Positions 6,752 to 16,281 are shown, numbered from the stretch's first letter. The stretch is DNA of 64,000 bases from CAG-217 sp963605415 (GCA_963605415.1 CAVCUL010000007.1:1-64000), one strand, 5' to 3'. Numbers and translations are program-made. Notes: generated by a model not told the origin, from the letters alone.

Positions 6752-7198
6752 CTATTGCTTTGCGTCTTGCTGCTTGTCCAGGTCAAACATTTCTTCCATA
6801 GTATGCCAGCCCAGCACGGCGCACTTGACTCTGGCGGGCATATGGGCCACATCTTGCAGCGCCGCCGCCTCGTCCAGCTCCTCCATTTCCTCATCGGTAA
6901 TGGAGTCCTTGATCATCTTCAGGAACAGCTCTGCCAGGTGCAGGGCGTCCTCTTTCTTCTCGCCGATGATCAGGTCCAGCATAATATCCGCCGAGGCCTG
7001 AGAGATGGCGCAGCCGTCGCCTACAAAGGCGCCGTCGGTGATCACGCCGTCCTCCACTTTCAACTTCAGCACAATATCGTCGCCGCAGCTGGGGTTGACC
7101 CCCTCCAGCACCAGGTCTGCGTCCGGCAGGTCGTGCTTGTGCTCCGGGTGCAGGTTGTGCTCCGTTAAGATTTGGTTATAAAAATTTCTATTCTCCAT
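6752..7198 (-). CDS. sufU: Fe-S cluster assembly scaffold/sulfurtransferase SufU
   Basis: 148 residues with the three SufU cysteines: C38 in NPSCGD, C63 in GDGCAIS and C126 in ARVKCAVLGW, plus Asp40. SufU takes persulfide sulfur from SufS with the help of a zinc site and passes it to the SufBCD scaffold. The 3' end of sufS overlaps this start by 11 bp. This is the last gene of the sufCBDSU operon, the normal Gram-positive arrangement in which SufU replaces SufE. The short charged tail after the last Cys helix (KQQDAKQ) is unremarkable. Confidence 0.95.
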   Translation of the reverse strand: MENRNFYNQILTEHNLHPEHKHDLPDADLVLEGVNPSCGDDIVLKLKVEDGVITDGAFVGDGCAISQASADIMLDLIIGEKKEDALHLAELFLKMIKDSITDEEMEELDEAAALQDVAHMPARVKCAVLGWHTMEEMFDLDKQQDAKQ

Positions 7199-8414
7199 AG
7201 CCCATTTGCCTCCTTAAGGACGCCACCGCGTCTAAAAATCGCTGCACTTCTTCCTCTGTATTGTAGAAGAACAGGCTGGCGCGGGCGGTGGACGGGGTGC
7301 CCAGGTGCTGCATCAGCGGCTGGGCGCAATGGTGCCCGGCACGAATAGCCACATCTGCCGCGTCCAAAATGGCGCTGATGTCGTGGGGGTGCACGCCGTC
7401 CACGGTAAAGGTCAAAATGCCGCAGTGATCCTCCGCCTTTTCCGCGCCGATCACATGCACATGGGGCATGGCACGCAGCCCTTGCAGGGCAAAGTCCGTC
7501 AGCGCTACCTCCTGGGCGTGCAGCTTGTCCCACCCAATGGCGGTCAGGTAGTCAATGGCGGCGGCCAGACCCACCGCACCGGCAGCGTTGACCGTGCCGG
7601 CCTCGAATTTATGGGGCAGGGGGGCGTAGGTCGCCTTGTCCCGGGTCACATACTCGATCATCTCGCCGCCGGATAAGAAAGGCGGCATTTCTTCTAACAG
7701 TTCTTCCTTGCCATAGAGCACGCCAATGCCCATAGGTCCCATCAGCTTGTGGCCGGAAAAAGCCACAAAATCCACCCCCAGCGCCTGCACATCAATGGGC
7801 ATATGGGGGGCGCTTTGGGCAGCGTCCATCACCACCACGGCGCCGTGCTTGTGGGCCAGGTCAATAATGGTGTCCATGGGATTGGTGCGGCCAAATACAT
7901 TAGACACTTGCGCCACAGCCACCAGAGCGGTCTTGTCTGTGATCTTCGCTTCCAGCTCCGCCATAGGCAGGCTGCCGTCCGGCGCACATTCCAGATAGCG
8001 CAGAGTGGCGCCGGTCTGCCGGGCCACCATTCGCCAGGGCAGCATATTGGAGTGGTGCTCCGCTATGCTCACCACGATCTCGTCCTCCGGGCCGATCCGG
8101 TGCAGGCCGTAGCTGTATGCCACCAGGTTCAGGCTCTCGGTGGCGTTGCGGGTAAAGATGATCTCGCTTTCGCTCTTAGCATTCAAAAAGCGGCGCACCG
8201 TCTCCCGAGCGGCGGCGTAGTCTTCCGTGGCGTCCATACCCAGTTGGTACAGACCCCGCAGGGGGTTGGCGTTGTGGGTGGCGTAAAATTTGCGCTGGGC
8301 GTCCAGCACGCAGTCCGGGTGCTGGCTGGTGGCGGCGTTATCCAGGTAGGCCACCCGGCTCTCCCGCAGCAGGGGAAAGTCCGCCCGGTAATTCATAATT
8401 TCTTGCTGGGTCAT
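7188..8414 (-). CDS. sufS: Cysteine desulfurase SufS
   Basis: 408 residues of a class V aminotransferase fold. It converts cysteine to alanine and leaves a persulfide for SufU. Visible motifs: AATSQ near the N-terminus, TRNATES (cofactor phosphate contact), the PLP lysine in SGHKLMGPMG and the catalytic Cys in RAGHHCAQP. The ATG at 8414 overlaps the stop of sufD (ATGA) and follows GGAGGAG. An in-frame extension upstream lies inside sufD and is not credible. Confidence 0.96.
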   Translation of the reverse strand: MTQQEIMNYRADFPLLRESRVAYLDNAATSQHPDCVLDAQRKFYATHNANPLRGLYQLGMDATEDYAAARETVRRFLNAKSESEIIFTRNATESLNLVAYSYGLHRIGPEDEIVVSIAEHHSNMLPWRMVARQTGATLRYLECAPDGSLPMAELEAKITDKTALVAVAQVSNVFGRTNPMDTIIDLAHKHGAVVVMDAAQSAPHMPIDVQALGVDFVAFSGHKLMGPMGIGVLYGKEELLEEMPPFLSGGEMIEYVTRDKATYAPLPHKFEAGTVNAAGAVGLAAAIDYLTAIGWDKLHAQEVALTDFALQGLRAMPHVHVIGAEKAEDHCGILTFTVDGVHPHDISAILDAADVAIRAGHHCAQPLMQHLGTPSTARASLFFYNTEEEVQRFLDAVASLRRQMGYGE

Positions 8415-9448
8415 TGGGCATTCTCCTCCAAATAGCGGTGCACCCGATCGGTGAGCGCCGGGTCGTTTGCCTTGGCGCACAGGGCCTCCAGCTTGGAGCG
8501 GGTGATCAGCAGCTCGGCCTCTGCCCGACTCAGCCCTCTGGAATTCATATAGAACAGAATGTCCTCGTCCAGCTGGCCGATGCTGGCCCCGTGATTGCCC
8601 TCTACATCTTCCTCGGCGCACAGGATCATGGGAATGGTGCGGTTCACCACATCCTCGCCCAGCAGCAGCACATCTTCCTTTTCGTCGCCCTTAGAGCCGG
8701 CGGAGCCTTTCTGGAAGTCAATGGTGCCGCGGAACAGCTTGGCGCTGCGGTCCTGCAGCACGCCGTCTGCGTTCATATTGCTTACGGTGCGGCGCCCGGT
8801 TTGCAGGGCGTCATAGTTAAAGTCAAAGGTGCGATCCCCGGTGCCCAGGTAGCCGATGTCTGCCGTAAAGCGGCTGCTGTCCCCATCCAAGTGGGTCTTG
8901 CACCCGGCGTAGGTGGCTTTGCCGCCCAGGAATAGCTGCACCAGCTGAAAGTCTGCACCGGCACCGCAGTGGGCGCCAATGTTGTTGACCACCGTGCAGT
9001 CCGCGCCCGGCAGGCTCAGCTGCACCAACCGCACTTTGGCGCCGGGAGCCAGTTCCACCCGGGTCTCCAGGGCCAGGCAGGGGGCGTCTGCCGTGCTTTG
9101 CAGGTCCATCACCACAGTCAGGCAGCTGTTTGCCTCTGCGGTCAGCTCCACCCGGCGGGCATTCTTGGCGCCGTCGGCGCACAGGGTCAGCCGGGCGGTG
9201 GTATCGGTATTTGCCTTGGCGGTGATCCGGTCCAGTCCCAGGGGGGCAAAGGCCGTCTCCGCCTCTTGTCCCATACCGGTGGAAAGCGCCGTGGCAGGGG
9301 CCGGGACAGCAGTCACTTCCGCGCCGCTCCAGTCCGCCTTACAGGGGCCGTCCAGCGGGGGCAGGGTCACCGCCGTTTCGTTCATGTGCAGTCGGTTCCA
9401 GGTGGGGGACGGCAGGGGATTGACTGCAAGGGTATTTTCTTTTGTCAT
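8411..9448 (-). CDS. sufD: SufD-like Fe-S assembly scaffold subunit
   Basis: 345 residues with the right-handed beta-helix character of SufB/SufD and the shared C-terminal block (LGEDVVNRTIPMI, then a segment ending GASIGQLDEDILFYMNSRGL, then SRAEAELLITRS). SufD pairs with SufB to form the SufBC2D scaffold. The protein is somewhat short compared with SufD of Bacillus (about 437), mainly at the N-terminus, as often in Clostridia. The start MTKEN is preferred over an ATG five codons upstream because GGGAGG lies seven bases before it. Confidence 0.9.
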   Translation of the reverse strand: MTKENTLAVNPLPSPTWNRLHMNETAVTLPPLDGPCKADWSGAEVTAVPAPATALSTGMGQEAETAFAPLGLDRITAKANTDTTARLTLCADGAKNARRVELTAEANSCLTVVMDLQSTADAPCLALETRVELAPGAKVRLVQLSLPGADCTVVNNIGAHCGAGADFQLVQLFLGGKATYAGCKTHLDGDSSRFTADIGYLGTGDRTFDFNYDALQTGRRTVSNMNADGVLQDRSAKLFRGTIDFQKGSAGSKGDEKEDVLLLGEDVVNRTIPMILCAEEDVEGNHGASIGQLDEDILFYMNSRGLSRAEAELLITRSKLEALCAKANDPALTDRVHRYLEENAQ

Positions 9449-9462
9449 ACTGCTACCTCCCA

Positions 9463-10869
9463 TCAGCCAATGCTGCCTTTCATCTCTAAGCGAATTAAGT
9501 TATTCATCTCTACTGCGTATTCCAGCGGCAGCTCCTTGGACACATCGTCCGCAAAGCCGCTGACGATCATGGCCCGGGCCTCTTCCTCGCTCAGGCCGCG
9601 GGACATCAGGTAAAACACCGCGTCGTCGCTGATTCGGCCGATCTTGGCCTCGTGGCCCACATCCGCGTCACGGGTGCGAATATCCATGGCGGGAATGGTG
9701 TCTGACCGGGAAATATCGTCCAGCATCAGGGACTGGCAAGACACGGTGGACTTGCTGCCCGGTGCGGTCTTTTGCACCTGCACGCTGCTGCGGAAGGTGC
9801 TGATGCCCCCGTCCTTGGAAATGGAGCGGGCGTTCATCACGGAAGTGGTCTCCGGTGCAGCGTGGACCACCTTAACGCCGGTGTCCAGGTTCTGCCCCGC
9901 CCCGGCAAAGGTAATGCCGGTGTACTCCATGCGGGCGCCTTTGCCCTTTAGAATACTCATGGGGTACAGGTAAGACACATGGGAGCCAAAGGAGCCGGAC
10001 ACCCACTCAATGGTGCCCCCCTCCTCCACCAGCGCCCGCTTGGTGTTCAGGTTGTACATATTCTTGGACCAGTTCTCAATGGTGGAGTAGCGCAGCTTGG
10101 CGTTCTTGCCAACGAACAGCTCCACGCACCCGGCGTGCAGGTTGGCCACATTGTACTTGGGTGCGGAGCAGCCCTCGATAAAGTGCAGGTACGCCCCCTC
10201 GTCCACAATGATCAGCGTGTGCTCAAACTGGCCGGCACCCGGCGCATTCAGCCGAAAGTAGGATTGCAGCGGAATGGTCACGGACACCCCCGGCGGCACA
10301 TACACAAAGGAACCGCCGGACCAAACGGCGCCGTGCAGGGCGGCGAACTTGTGGTCCGTGGGCTTTACCAGCTTCATAAAGTGCTTTTGGATCATCTCCG
10401 CATAGGGGCCGTGCATAGCGCTTTCCAGGTCTGTATAGACCACGCCCTGGGCGGCCACTTCCTCTCGCACATTGTGGTACACCAGCTCCGAGTCGTACTG
10501 GGCGCCCACACCGGCCAGGGACTTGCGCTCTGCCTGGGGAATGCCCAGGCGCTCGAATGTATCTTTAATATCCTTGGGCACATCGGACCACTTGGCGCTC
10601 ATTTTGGTGTTGGGGCGCACATAGGTCACGATATTGTCCATATCCAGTCCGTCAATGGGCGGGCCCCACTGGGGCACCCGACTTTCATTGTAGATTTGCA
10701 GGGACTGGAGCCGAAACAGCTGCATCCACGCCGGGTCGTTCTTCTCGTCGCTGATCTTCTGTACGATCTCCGGGGTCAGACCCGCTTGCAGCTTGTAGGC
10801 GTCTTTTTCGTCGTCTTTTATGTCATAGACCGTGCGGTCAATGTCTGCCACATAGGTTTTTTCTTCCAC
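9463..10869 (-). CDS. sufB: Fe-S cluster assembly protein SufB
   Basis: About 468 residues, full length for SufB. Conserved blocks include PPGVSVTIPLQSYFR, HFIEGCSAP (a conserved Cys on the beta-helix), the RDADVGHEAKIGRI segment and MSRGLSEEEARA. SufB is the subunit on which the nascent cluster is built, driven by SufC ATP hydrolysis. Two GTG codons could start it: 10878 (inside the ribosome site) or 10869. The latter is chosen because AGAGGTG then sits six bases upstream. It ends 14 bp before the sufD start, and its stop overlaps the alternative upstream sufD ATG. Confidence 0.95.
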   Translation of the reverse strand: MEEKTYVADIDRTVYDIKDDEKDAYKLQAGLTPEIVQKISDEKNDPAWMQLFRLQSLQIYNESRVPQWGPPIDGLDMDNIVTYVRPNTKMSAKWSDVPKDIKDTFERLGIPQAERKSLAGVGAQYDSELVYHNVREEVAAQGVVYTDLESAMHGPYAEMIQKHFMKLVKPTDHKFAALHGAVWSGGSFVYVPPGVSVTIPLQSYFRLNAPGAGQFEHTLIIVDEGAYLHFIEGCSAPKYNVANLHAGCVELFVGKNAKLRYSTIENWSKNMYNLNTKRALVEEGGTIEWVSGSFGSHVSYLYPMSILKGKGARMEYTGITFAGAGQNLDTGVKVVHAAPETTSVMNARSISKDGGISTFRSSVQVQKTAPGSKSTVSCQSLMLDDISRSDTIPAMDIRTRDADVGHEAKIGRISDDAVFYLMSRGLSEEEARAMIVSGFADDVSKELPLEYAVEMNNLIRLEMKGSIG

Positions 10870-10883
10870 AGGGAACACCTCTT

Positions 10884-11630
10884 TTACGCCTGCTCGTAGG
10901 CTTCAAACCCACGGGCATTGATCTCGTCCACCAGAGAGCCGTCGCCGGTCTTGACGATCCGGCCGTTGACCAGAATATGGGTGTAGTCCACATGCAGGCT
11001 CTCCAAAATGCGGGTGGAGTGGGTGATAATCAGCAGGGCGCCTTTTTGCTCTTTTTGATAGGCCTCCACGCCCCGGGACACGGTGCGCACCGCGTCCACA
11101 TCCAGGCCGGAGTCTGTCTCGTCCAGGATCGCCAGGCTGGGGCGCAGCAGCAGCATTTGCAGAATTTCCGCTTTCTTTTTCTCACCGCCGGAGAAACCCA
11201 CATTCAGGTCCCGATCGCCGTAGGCCGGGTCCATTTGCAACAGCTCCGCCGCCTGGTTAAACTGCTTTTCAAAGGCAAACAGCTTCACCCGCTTGCCGGT
11301 GCGCTGGGCCAGGGTGCTGCGCACAAAGGACTTTAGCGACAGGCCGGGCACCTCCAGGGGATTTTGGAAGGACAGGAACATACCCTCCTTGGCCCGCTGG
11401 TCGGCGGACAGACCCTGCTGCTCCTTGCCGTGAAACAGAATGGAACCGCCGGTGACCCGGTACTGGGGATTGCCCATCAGGGCGTAGCCCAGGGTGGACT
11501 TGCCGGCGCCGTTGGGGCCCATGAGCACATGGGTCTCGCCCTCGTTTACCTGTAAATTCACGCCGTGCAGGATCTCTTTATCCTCTACGGCAACGGTCAA
11601 ATTCTCAATATCCAGTAAGTGCTGGGACAT
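10884..11630 (-). CDS. sufC: Fe-S assembly ATPase SufC
   Basis: 248 residues of an ABC-type ATPase. It has Walker A GPNGAGKST, Q-loop in SFQNPLEVPG, signature FSGGEKKKAE, Walker B LAILDETDSGLDVDAV and the H-loop THSTR. SufC is soluble and drives the SufB-SufD scaffold rather than transport. It is the first gene of the operon, with sufB starting 15 bp after its stop. The ATG at 11630 is supported by AAGGAAG ten bases upstream; the in-frame extension to 11756 crosses the promoter. Confidence 0.96.
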   Translation of the reverse strand: MSQHLLDIENLTVAVEDKEILHGVNLQVNEGETHVLMGPNGAGKSTLGYALMGNPQYRVTGGSILFHGKEQQGLSADQRAKEGMFLSFQNPLEVPGLSLKSFVRSTLAQRTGKRVKLFAFEKQFNQAAELLQMDPAYGDRDLNVGFSGGEKKKAEILQMLLLRPSLAILDETDSGLDVDAVRTVSRGVEAYQKEQKGALLIITHSTRILESLHVDYTHILVNGRIVKTGDGSLVDEINARGFEAYEQA

Positions 11631-11687
11631 GGTTTTGAACTTCCTTTCCGTGCACAAAAACCGTGCTTTTACTATTTTCTGCATAAT

Positions 11688-11716
11688 AATATAATCCGTA
11701 TTTCCTACTCTGTCAA
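11688..11716 (-). promoter_or_regulatory. Promoter of the suf operon
   Basis: On the minus strand a consensus TTGACA (11711-11716) is followed by 17 bases and TATATT (11688-11693). The start would be about 50 bp before sufC. No clear Fur or IscR/RirA-type palindrome was recognised around it. Confidence 0.75.
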
Positions 11717-11809
11717 TAGGAATTAAAAAACTTGGGTTGCTTCGTACAAAAGGCACAAAAACAGGGGGCTAAAATTGTCTATTTTATACATATAAAGGAC
11801 GGAGGATTT

Positions 11810-12844
11810 TTATGCCCACTCCACCCGTCGGCGCCGGTGCAGCAGGTCCAGCGCGAATATCACAGCGCCTGCCAGCAGCAGCGCCGTCAGCGTGGTGCTG
11901 CCGATCCCCGGGCGGGGCAGGGTCTCCGTTATATTGGAGAATACCGCCGCCGGTTGGGGAAACAGCCGCAGCAGCCCCCGGCAGTAGCCGTCTGCCAGCA
12001 GGGCGGCTCCGGCGCGGCAGGCCAAAAAGGCCGGGTAGGGCAGCCCGAACCGCCCGGCGTAGCCCAGTAGCTGCAAGTGCACGCACAGCCCGCCAAAGGC
12101 CAGGAATGCCGCCGTTTGGGGCAGAGTGTAGCCGGTGCCGGTACACAGCCCGGCGGTGATCTCCACCAGGGGCAGCAGCAATTTGGGCACCGGCACCACA
12201 GCGCATAGGGCAGAGAAGAGAATGATACAGGCAGAAAGGTGCAGCAGGCTCTCCATGGCGCCTTTGGCGGCAGCGGGCAGCGCTTCTCCCGCAGACAAGG
12301 GCGGGGCAGGCGCGATCTCCTCGGCAGCGGGTGGGTCGGTGAAGGGAACAGTCACCGCCGCCACTGTCAGGTTAGCCAGTATATTGGCAGCCAGCAGCAG
12401 CCACCCGGCAGCGCTGCTGCGGAGTACCGCCGTGCCCACGGCCGTGCAGATAAAGCCCACCCCGCCGCACACATTAAAGCACAGCAGCCGCCGGGCAGCG
12501 GGGCGGTGGATCACGCCCCGGTCCAGCAGTTCCCCGGTGAGCACCGCCCCGGTGGGGTAGCCGCCGATCTGGCCGAACAGCAGCGCCCCGGCAGCCCCGG
12601 GGGGCAGGCGCAGCGCCTTGGCCGGTAGGGTCAGCGCCCGGCTGAGCAGTGCTCCCGCCCGGGTGTTTTGGATCATTAAAAACAGCATCAGCAGCGGCAG
12701 CAGACTGGGCAGCACCGTGTTCTCCGCCAGCGCCAGTCCGATCTTGGCGCCCTCCCGGGCCGGTGCGGCAAACACCAGCAGACCCACGGCTGCCGCCAGC
12801 AGCAGAAATAGCAGGGGCAGGGCTTTTCGGTTCTCTTTTTTCAT
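11810..12844 (-). CDS. ylbJ: Sporulation integral membrane protein YlbJ-like (Gate domain)
   Basis: 344 residues, eight or so hydrophobic segments, with the nucleoside-recognition/Gate family signature (SLLPLLMLF near residue 55, GQIGGYPTGA near 110). B. subtilis YlbJ is about 400 residues, made in the mother cell, and needed for spore cortex. The start MKKENRK is selected because the longer frame begins in the divergent promoter region. It is divergent from yqfC with only 44 bp between the start codons. The pairing with yqfCD supports a sporulation role, so the organism is probably an endospore former. Confidence 0.85.
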   Translation of the reverse strand: MKKENRKALPLLFLLLAAAVGLLVFAAPAREGAKIGLALAENTVLPSLLPLLMLFLMIQNTRAGALLSRALTLPAKALRLPPGAAGALLFGQIGGYPTGAVLTGELLDRGVIHRPAARRLLCFNVCGGVGFICTAVGTAVLRSSAAGWLLLAANILANLTVAAVTVPFTDPPAAEEIAPAPPLSAGEALPAAAKGAMESLLHLSACIILFSALCAVVPVPKLLLPLVEITAGLCTGTGYTLPQTAAFLAFGGLCVHLQLLGYAGRFGLPYPAFLACRAGAALLADGYCRGLLRLFPQPAAVFSNITETLPRPGIGSTTLTALLLAGAVIFALDLLHRRRRVEWA

Positions 12845-12888
12845 ATCATCACCAATAATTCCTATGCATAGTATGTACAGGTGATACG

Positions 12889-13188
12889 ATGGAGCGCATA
12901 CCAAAAGGCAAAAAAGGAGCAAAAAATCGCCGGGCGTGCCCCCTGCCCGGGGACGAAAGCGAGCTGCCGGTGCATTACAGCGTCGGCGAGCCGCGACTGG
13001 AGATCATCGGCGATCAGGTGCTGGTGGACGGTCTGCGCCGGGTGCTCAGCTACACTCCGGAGCGCCTGGTGCTGCAAGTGGGCAAGCGCCGGGTGACCCT
13101 GGTAGGGGCGGATCTGTGCCTGCTGGATTATTCGCCCCGGGGCGTGCAGGTGAACGGCACCCTGCTGGCTGTGGAGTTCGGCGACTGA
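12889..13188 (+). CDS. yqfC: Sporulation protein YqfC (YabP family)
   Basis: 99 residues. A basic N-terminus (GKKGAKNRR) precedes the YabP/YqfC domain, with LEIIGDQVLVDGLRRVLSY, then LQVGKRRVTLVG, then the closing pattern around GVQVNGTL. In B. subtilis the family is transcribed by mother-cell sigma-E. The stop overlaps the start of yqfD by one base (TGATG), so the two are translationally coupled. Confidence 0.9.
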   Translation: MERIPKGKKGAKNRRACPLPGDESELPVHYSVGEPRLEIIGDQVLVDGLRRVLSYTPERLVLQVGKRRVTLVGADLCLLDYSPRGVQVNGTLLAVEFGD

Positions 13189-14189
13189 TGACCCGGCTGT
13201 ACTGGTATTTTCGCGGGTATGTGCAGTTTGTATTTACAGGCGGGTTTACAGAGGATTTTATCAATGCCCTGGGGGAGCTGGGCATTGCGCTGCCTGCCTT
13301 GCAGCGGCGGGAGAACGGGCTTTACGGTGCGTGCAGTATCGGTACATATCGGCAGCTGCACAAGGCGGCGCGGGTGGCCGGCGGTCGGGTGCGCATCACT
13401 GCCCGGCGGGGACTGCCCTTTTTTCTCCGCCGGCTGCGGGGGCGCTGGGGACTGCTCACCGGAGCGGTAACTTTTGCCCTGGTGCTTTCTCTGCTCAGTG
13501 GGTTTATCTGGGATGTGCAGGTGGTGGGCAATGACCGGGTGGGCACCGGCACATTGGAGACGTATTTGGCCCAGAACGGCGTAGCTGTGGGCAAGCCCTG
13601 GCAGGGTGCGGCGCGCAGTCGGCTCAATTATCGGCTGCTGCGGGATTTTTCAACCCTGTCCTGGGCACATATTAACAAGGTGGGTGCCACCGCCCGGCTG
13701 GAGGTGGCGGAGCGGGTAGATACCCCCAAGGCGAAAAGCGACAGTGAGCAGAGTCAGTGGGGCGCCACCCGGAGAGAACTGCAGTGTACCGTCAGCCGGT
13801 TGCAGGTGCACCGGGTGCAGACCCGGCAGCAGGTGCGCCGCGGGGTGTATTTTTACGGCCTGACCCTGGTGCCTATGGGCAAGGACGCGCCGCCGATGAC
13901 ACAGGTAACGGAGCAGCGCCGCTTGCTGCACCTGAACGGTCGGGATTTGCCTGTAGGCAGCGTGACCCGCACCCGCACCGCTTACCGCCGAGTGGAGCAA
14001 CGCCTGACGGAAGAGGAGGCCACGGCGCTGGCCAAGGCAGGCCTGGAAGAAAAACGGGCGCAGGTGCTGCCGGGCGCCACCATTATCAACGCCCATGTGA
14101 CTGTGAAGGTGACTACGGATACGGTCACTGCCGTTGGGGCTTACACCGTGCAGGTGCAAAGCCTGCAAACCGATGGGGATCGGCAGTAA
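13188..14189 (+). CDS. yqfD: Sporulation protein YqfD
   Basis: 333 residues. An N-terminal region matching YqfD (GYVQFVFTGGF near residue 10) leads to one transmembrane segment around GAVTFALVLSLLSGFIWDV (about 87-105). The external part continues with VVGNDRV and then GKPWQGAARSRLNYRLLRDF. It is somewhat shorter than the ~398 residues of B. subtilis YqfD. The usual downstream neighbour phoH is absent; a uronate operon follows instead. Confidence 0.88.
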   Translation: MTRLYWYFRGYVQFVFTGGFTEDFINALGELGIALPALQRRENGLYGACSIGTYRQLHKAARVAGGRVRITARRGLPFFLRRLRGRWGLLTGAVTFALVLSLLSGFIWDVQVVGNDRVGTGTLETYLAQNGVAVGKPWQGAARSRLNYRLLRDFSTLSWAHINKVGATARLEVAERVDTPKAKSDSEQSQWGATRRELQCTVSRLQVHRVQTRQQVRRGVYFYGLTLVPMGKDAPPMTQVTEQRRLLHLNGRDLPVGSVTRTRTAYRRVEQRLTEEEATALAKAGLEEKRAQVLPGATIINAHVTVKVTTDTVTAVGAYTVQVQSLQTDGDRQ

Positions 14190-14264
14190 AAATCGGCGAA
14201 AAAGCCTGCTGCTTTGCCCGTTATTTTTCATTTTCGGAAATTTGCCAAATTACGCGGCGGACAC

Positions 14265-14293
14265 TTGCAAGCCCGCCGCCCTTGTGATAGAAT
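14265..14293 (+). promoter_or_regulatory. Promoter of the uronate operon
   Basis: TTGCAA (14265-14270), 17 bases, TAGAAT (14288-14293), then 37 bp to the uxuA ATG. No obvious operator palindrome beside it. Confidence 0.55.
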
Positions 14294-14330
14294 AAAGGCG
14301 CAAAAAATCTGTACAATAGGAGGCGATGCT

Positions 14331-15398
14331 ATGCAGATGACATTCCGCTGGTTTGGAAAGGAAAAAGACACGGTCTCTCTGGAGCAGATCCGCCAGATCC
14401 CCGGCGTGACCGGTGTGGTGCCTGCTTTGCACGACCTGCCCGCCGGTGCGCCCTGGACCATGGACCGGGTGCAGGCCATGTATGATGAGATTACCGCTGC
14501 CGGGCTGACCATGGAGTGCATTGAGAGCGTCAATGTGCACGAGGATATTAAGATTGGGCTACCCAGCCGGGATCAGTATATTGAAAATTACAAAACATCC
14601 ATTCGCAATCTGTCCAAGGTTGGGGTCAAGGTGATTTGTTACAACTTTATGCCGGTATTTGACTGGACCCGCACGGACCTGTATATGCCCCTGCCGGACG
14701 GCTCTACCTGCCTGAGCTATGACGGCAAGCAGGTGGAGGGCAAGTCCCCGGAGGATATGTTCCGTGAGATCGACGACAACTCCAACGGCTACGCCATGCC
14801 CGGCTGGGAGCCGGAGCGTATGGGCGAGATCAAAGAGCTGTTCGCAAAGTATAAAGATGTGACCGCCGAGGATCTGTGGGCCAACCTGAAGTATTTCTTA
14901 GAGGCCATTATGCCTGTTTGTGAGGCATGCGATGTAAAGATGGCTATTCACCCGGACGATCCGCCCTGGGGCATTTTTGGCCTGCCGCGGATCATTACGG
15001 ACAAGGCGGCGGTGGAGCGTCTGCTGACCATGGTGCCCAGCAAGTATAACGGCTTGACCCTGTGCACCGGCTCTTTGGGCGCCAGTCCCAAAAATGATAT
15101 GGTAGAAATTATCCATACCGCCGGGAATCGGATTTATTTTGCCCACCTGCGCAATGTGGCCATCAACGACCGCTGGTTTAACGAGACGGCACATGAGAGC
15201 GCCTGCGGCTCCCTGGATATGTATGAGATCGTAAAGGCTCTGCAAGAGGAGGGCTTTGACGGCTATGTGCGCCCGGACCATGGGCGTATGATCTGGGGCG
15301 AAGTGGCCCGGCCCGGCTACGGTCTGTTTGACCGGGCGCTGGGTGTGTCTTACCTGAACGGCCTGTGGGAAGCGGTAGAGAAATCCCGCCGGGCGTAA
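14331..15398 (+). CDS. uxuA: Mannonate dehydratase UxuA
   Basis: 355 residues. It dehydrates D-mannonate to 2-keto-3-deoxygluconate (EC 4.2.1.8). Visible family blocks: MTFRWFGKEKD at the N-terminus, ESVNVHEDIK, CYNFMPVFDWTRTDL, MAIHPDDPPW (metal His), CTGSLGASP and YVRPDHGRMIWGE. AGGAGG precedes the ATG. It is the first gene of the uxuA-uxuB-uxaC-kdgK-eda set, which is ordered so that every step from glucuronate to pyruvate and glyceraldehyde-3-phosphate is encoded. Confidence 0.96.
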   Translation: MQMTFRWFGKEKDTVSLEQIRQIPGVTGVVPALHDLPAGAPWTMDRVQAMYDEITAAGLTMECIESVNVHEDIKIGLPSRDQYIENYKTSIRNLSKVGVKVICYNFMPVFDWTRTDLYMPLPDGSTCLSYDGKQVEGKSPEDMFREIDDNSNGYAMPGWEPERMGEIKELFAKYKDVTAEDLWANLKYFLEAIMPVCEACDVKMAIHPDDPPWGIFGLPRIITDKAAVERLLTMVPSKYNGLTLCTGSLGASPKNDMVEIIHTAGNRIYFAHLRNVAINDRWFNETAHESACGSLDMYEIVKALQEEGFDGYVRPDHGRMIWGEVARPGYGLFDRALGVSYLNGLWEAVEKSRRA

Positions 15399-15418
15399 AT
15401 AGAGAGGAAGTAGAAACA

Positions 15419-16270
15419 ATGTTTAATCACGAGAACTTAAAGGGCCGTGTGGCCGTGGTTACCGGTGGCGGCGGCGTGCTGTGCGGCGGCTTTGCCAAGA
15501 CCTTGGCGGCCCAGGGCTGCAAGGTGGCTGTGCTGGATCTGAACCAGGCGGCAGCTCAGGCGGTGGCCGATGAGATCAACGCCGACGGCGGACAGGCGAT
15601 TGCTGTTGGCTGCAATGTATTGGAGCCGGAGTCTATGCGCGCGGCGCGGGATGTGATCGCCGAGAAGCTGGGCACCTGTGACATTCTGTTAAACGGTGCC
15701 GGCGGCAACAACCCCAAGGGCACCACCACTAAGGAGACTTTGGAGAAGATCGACCTGGCCCGGCAGGACCCGGAGGTCAAGACCTTCTTTGACCTGGACC
15801 CCCAGGGGATCAGCTTTGTATTCAATTTGAACTTCTTAGGCACCCTGATCCCCACCCAGATCTTTGCCAAGGATATGGCAGAGAAGGGCAAGGGCTGCAT
15901 TGTGATGGTCACCTCTATGAACGCCTATCGTCCGCTGACCAAGATCCCGGCATACAGCGCCGCCAAGGCCGCGGTGAAGAACTTTACCGAGTGGATGGCC
16001 GTGCACTTTGCGGATATGGGTATTCGCGTCAACGCCATTGCTCCGGGCTTTTTCTCCACCAAGCAGAACGCGACCCTGCTGTGGAACCCGGACGGCACCC
16101 CCACCGCCCGCACCGGCAAGATCCTGGCTGCCACGCCGATGGATCGCTTTGGCGAGCCGGAGGAACTGGCCGGTACGCTGCTGTTCCTTTGCGATGAGGC
16201 GTACAGCGGTTTTATTACCGGTGTCAACATTCCGGTGGACGGCGGATTTAACGCCTATTCCGGCGTGTAA
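15419..16270 (+). CDS. uxuB: D-mannonate oxidoreductase (fructuronate reductase), SDR type
   Basis: 283 residues of a classical short-chain dehydrogenase. It has the TGGGGVLCGG nucleotide site, NGAGGNNPKG, catalytic Ser in VTSMNAY and YSAAKAA (Tyr/Lys), and a closing GGFNAYSGV. It fits the Firmicutes SDR family that reduces D-fructuronate to D-mannonate, which is unrelated in sequence to the long-chain E. coli UxuB. The function rests on its place between uxuA and uxaC. GAGAGGAAG lies about seven bases before the ATG. Confidence 0.92.
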   Translation: MFNHENLKGRVAVVTGGGGVLCGGFAKTLAAQGCKVAVLDLNQAAAQAVADEINADGGQAIAVGCNVLEPESMRAARDVIAEKLGTCDILLNGAGGNNPKGTTTKETLEKIDLARQDPEVKTFFDLDPQGISFVFNLNFLGTLIPTQIFAKDMAEKGKGCIVMVTSMNAYRPLTKIPAYSAAKAAVKNFTEWMAVHFADMGIRVNAIAPGFFSTKQNATLLWNPDGTPTARTGKILAATPMDRFGEPEELAGTLLFLCDEAYSGFITGVNIPVDGGFNAYSGV

Positions 16271-16281
16271 TGAAAAGAAAG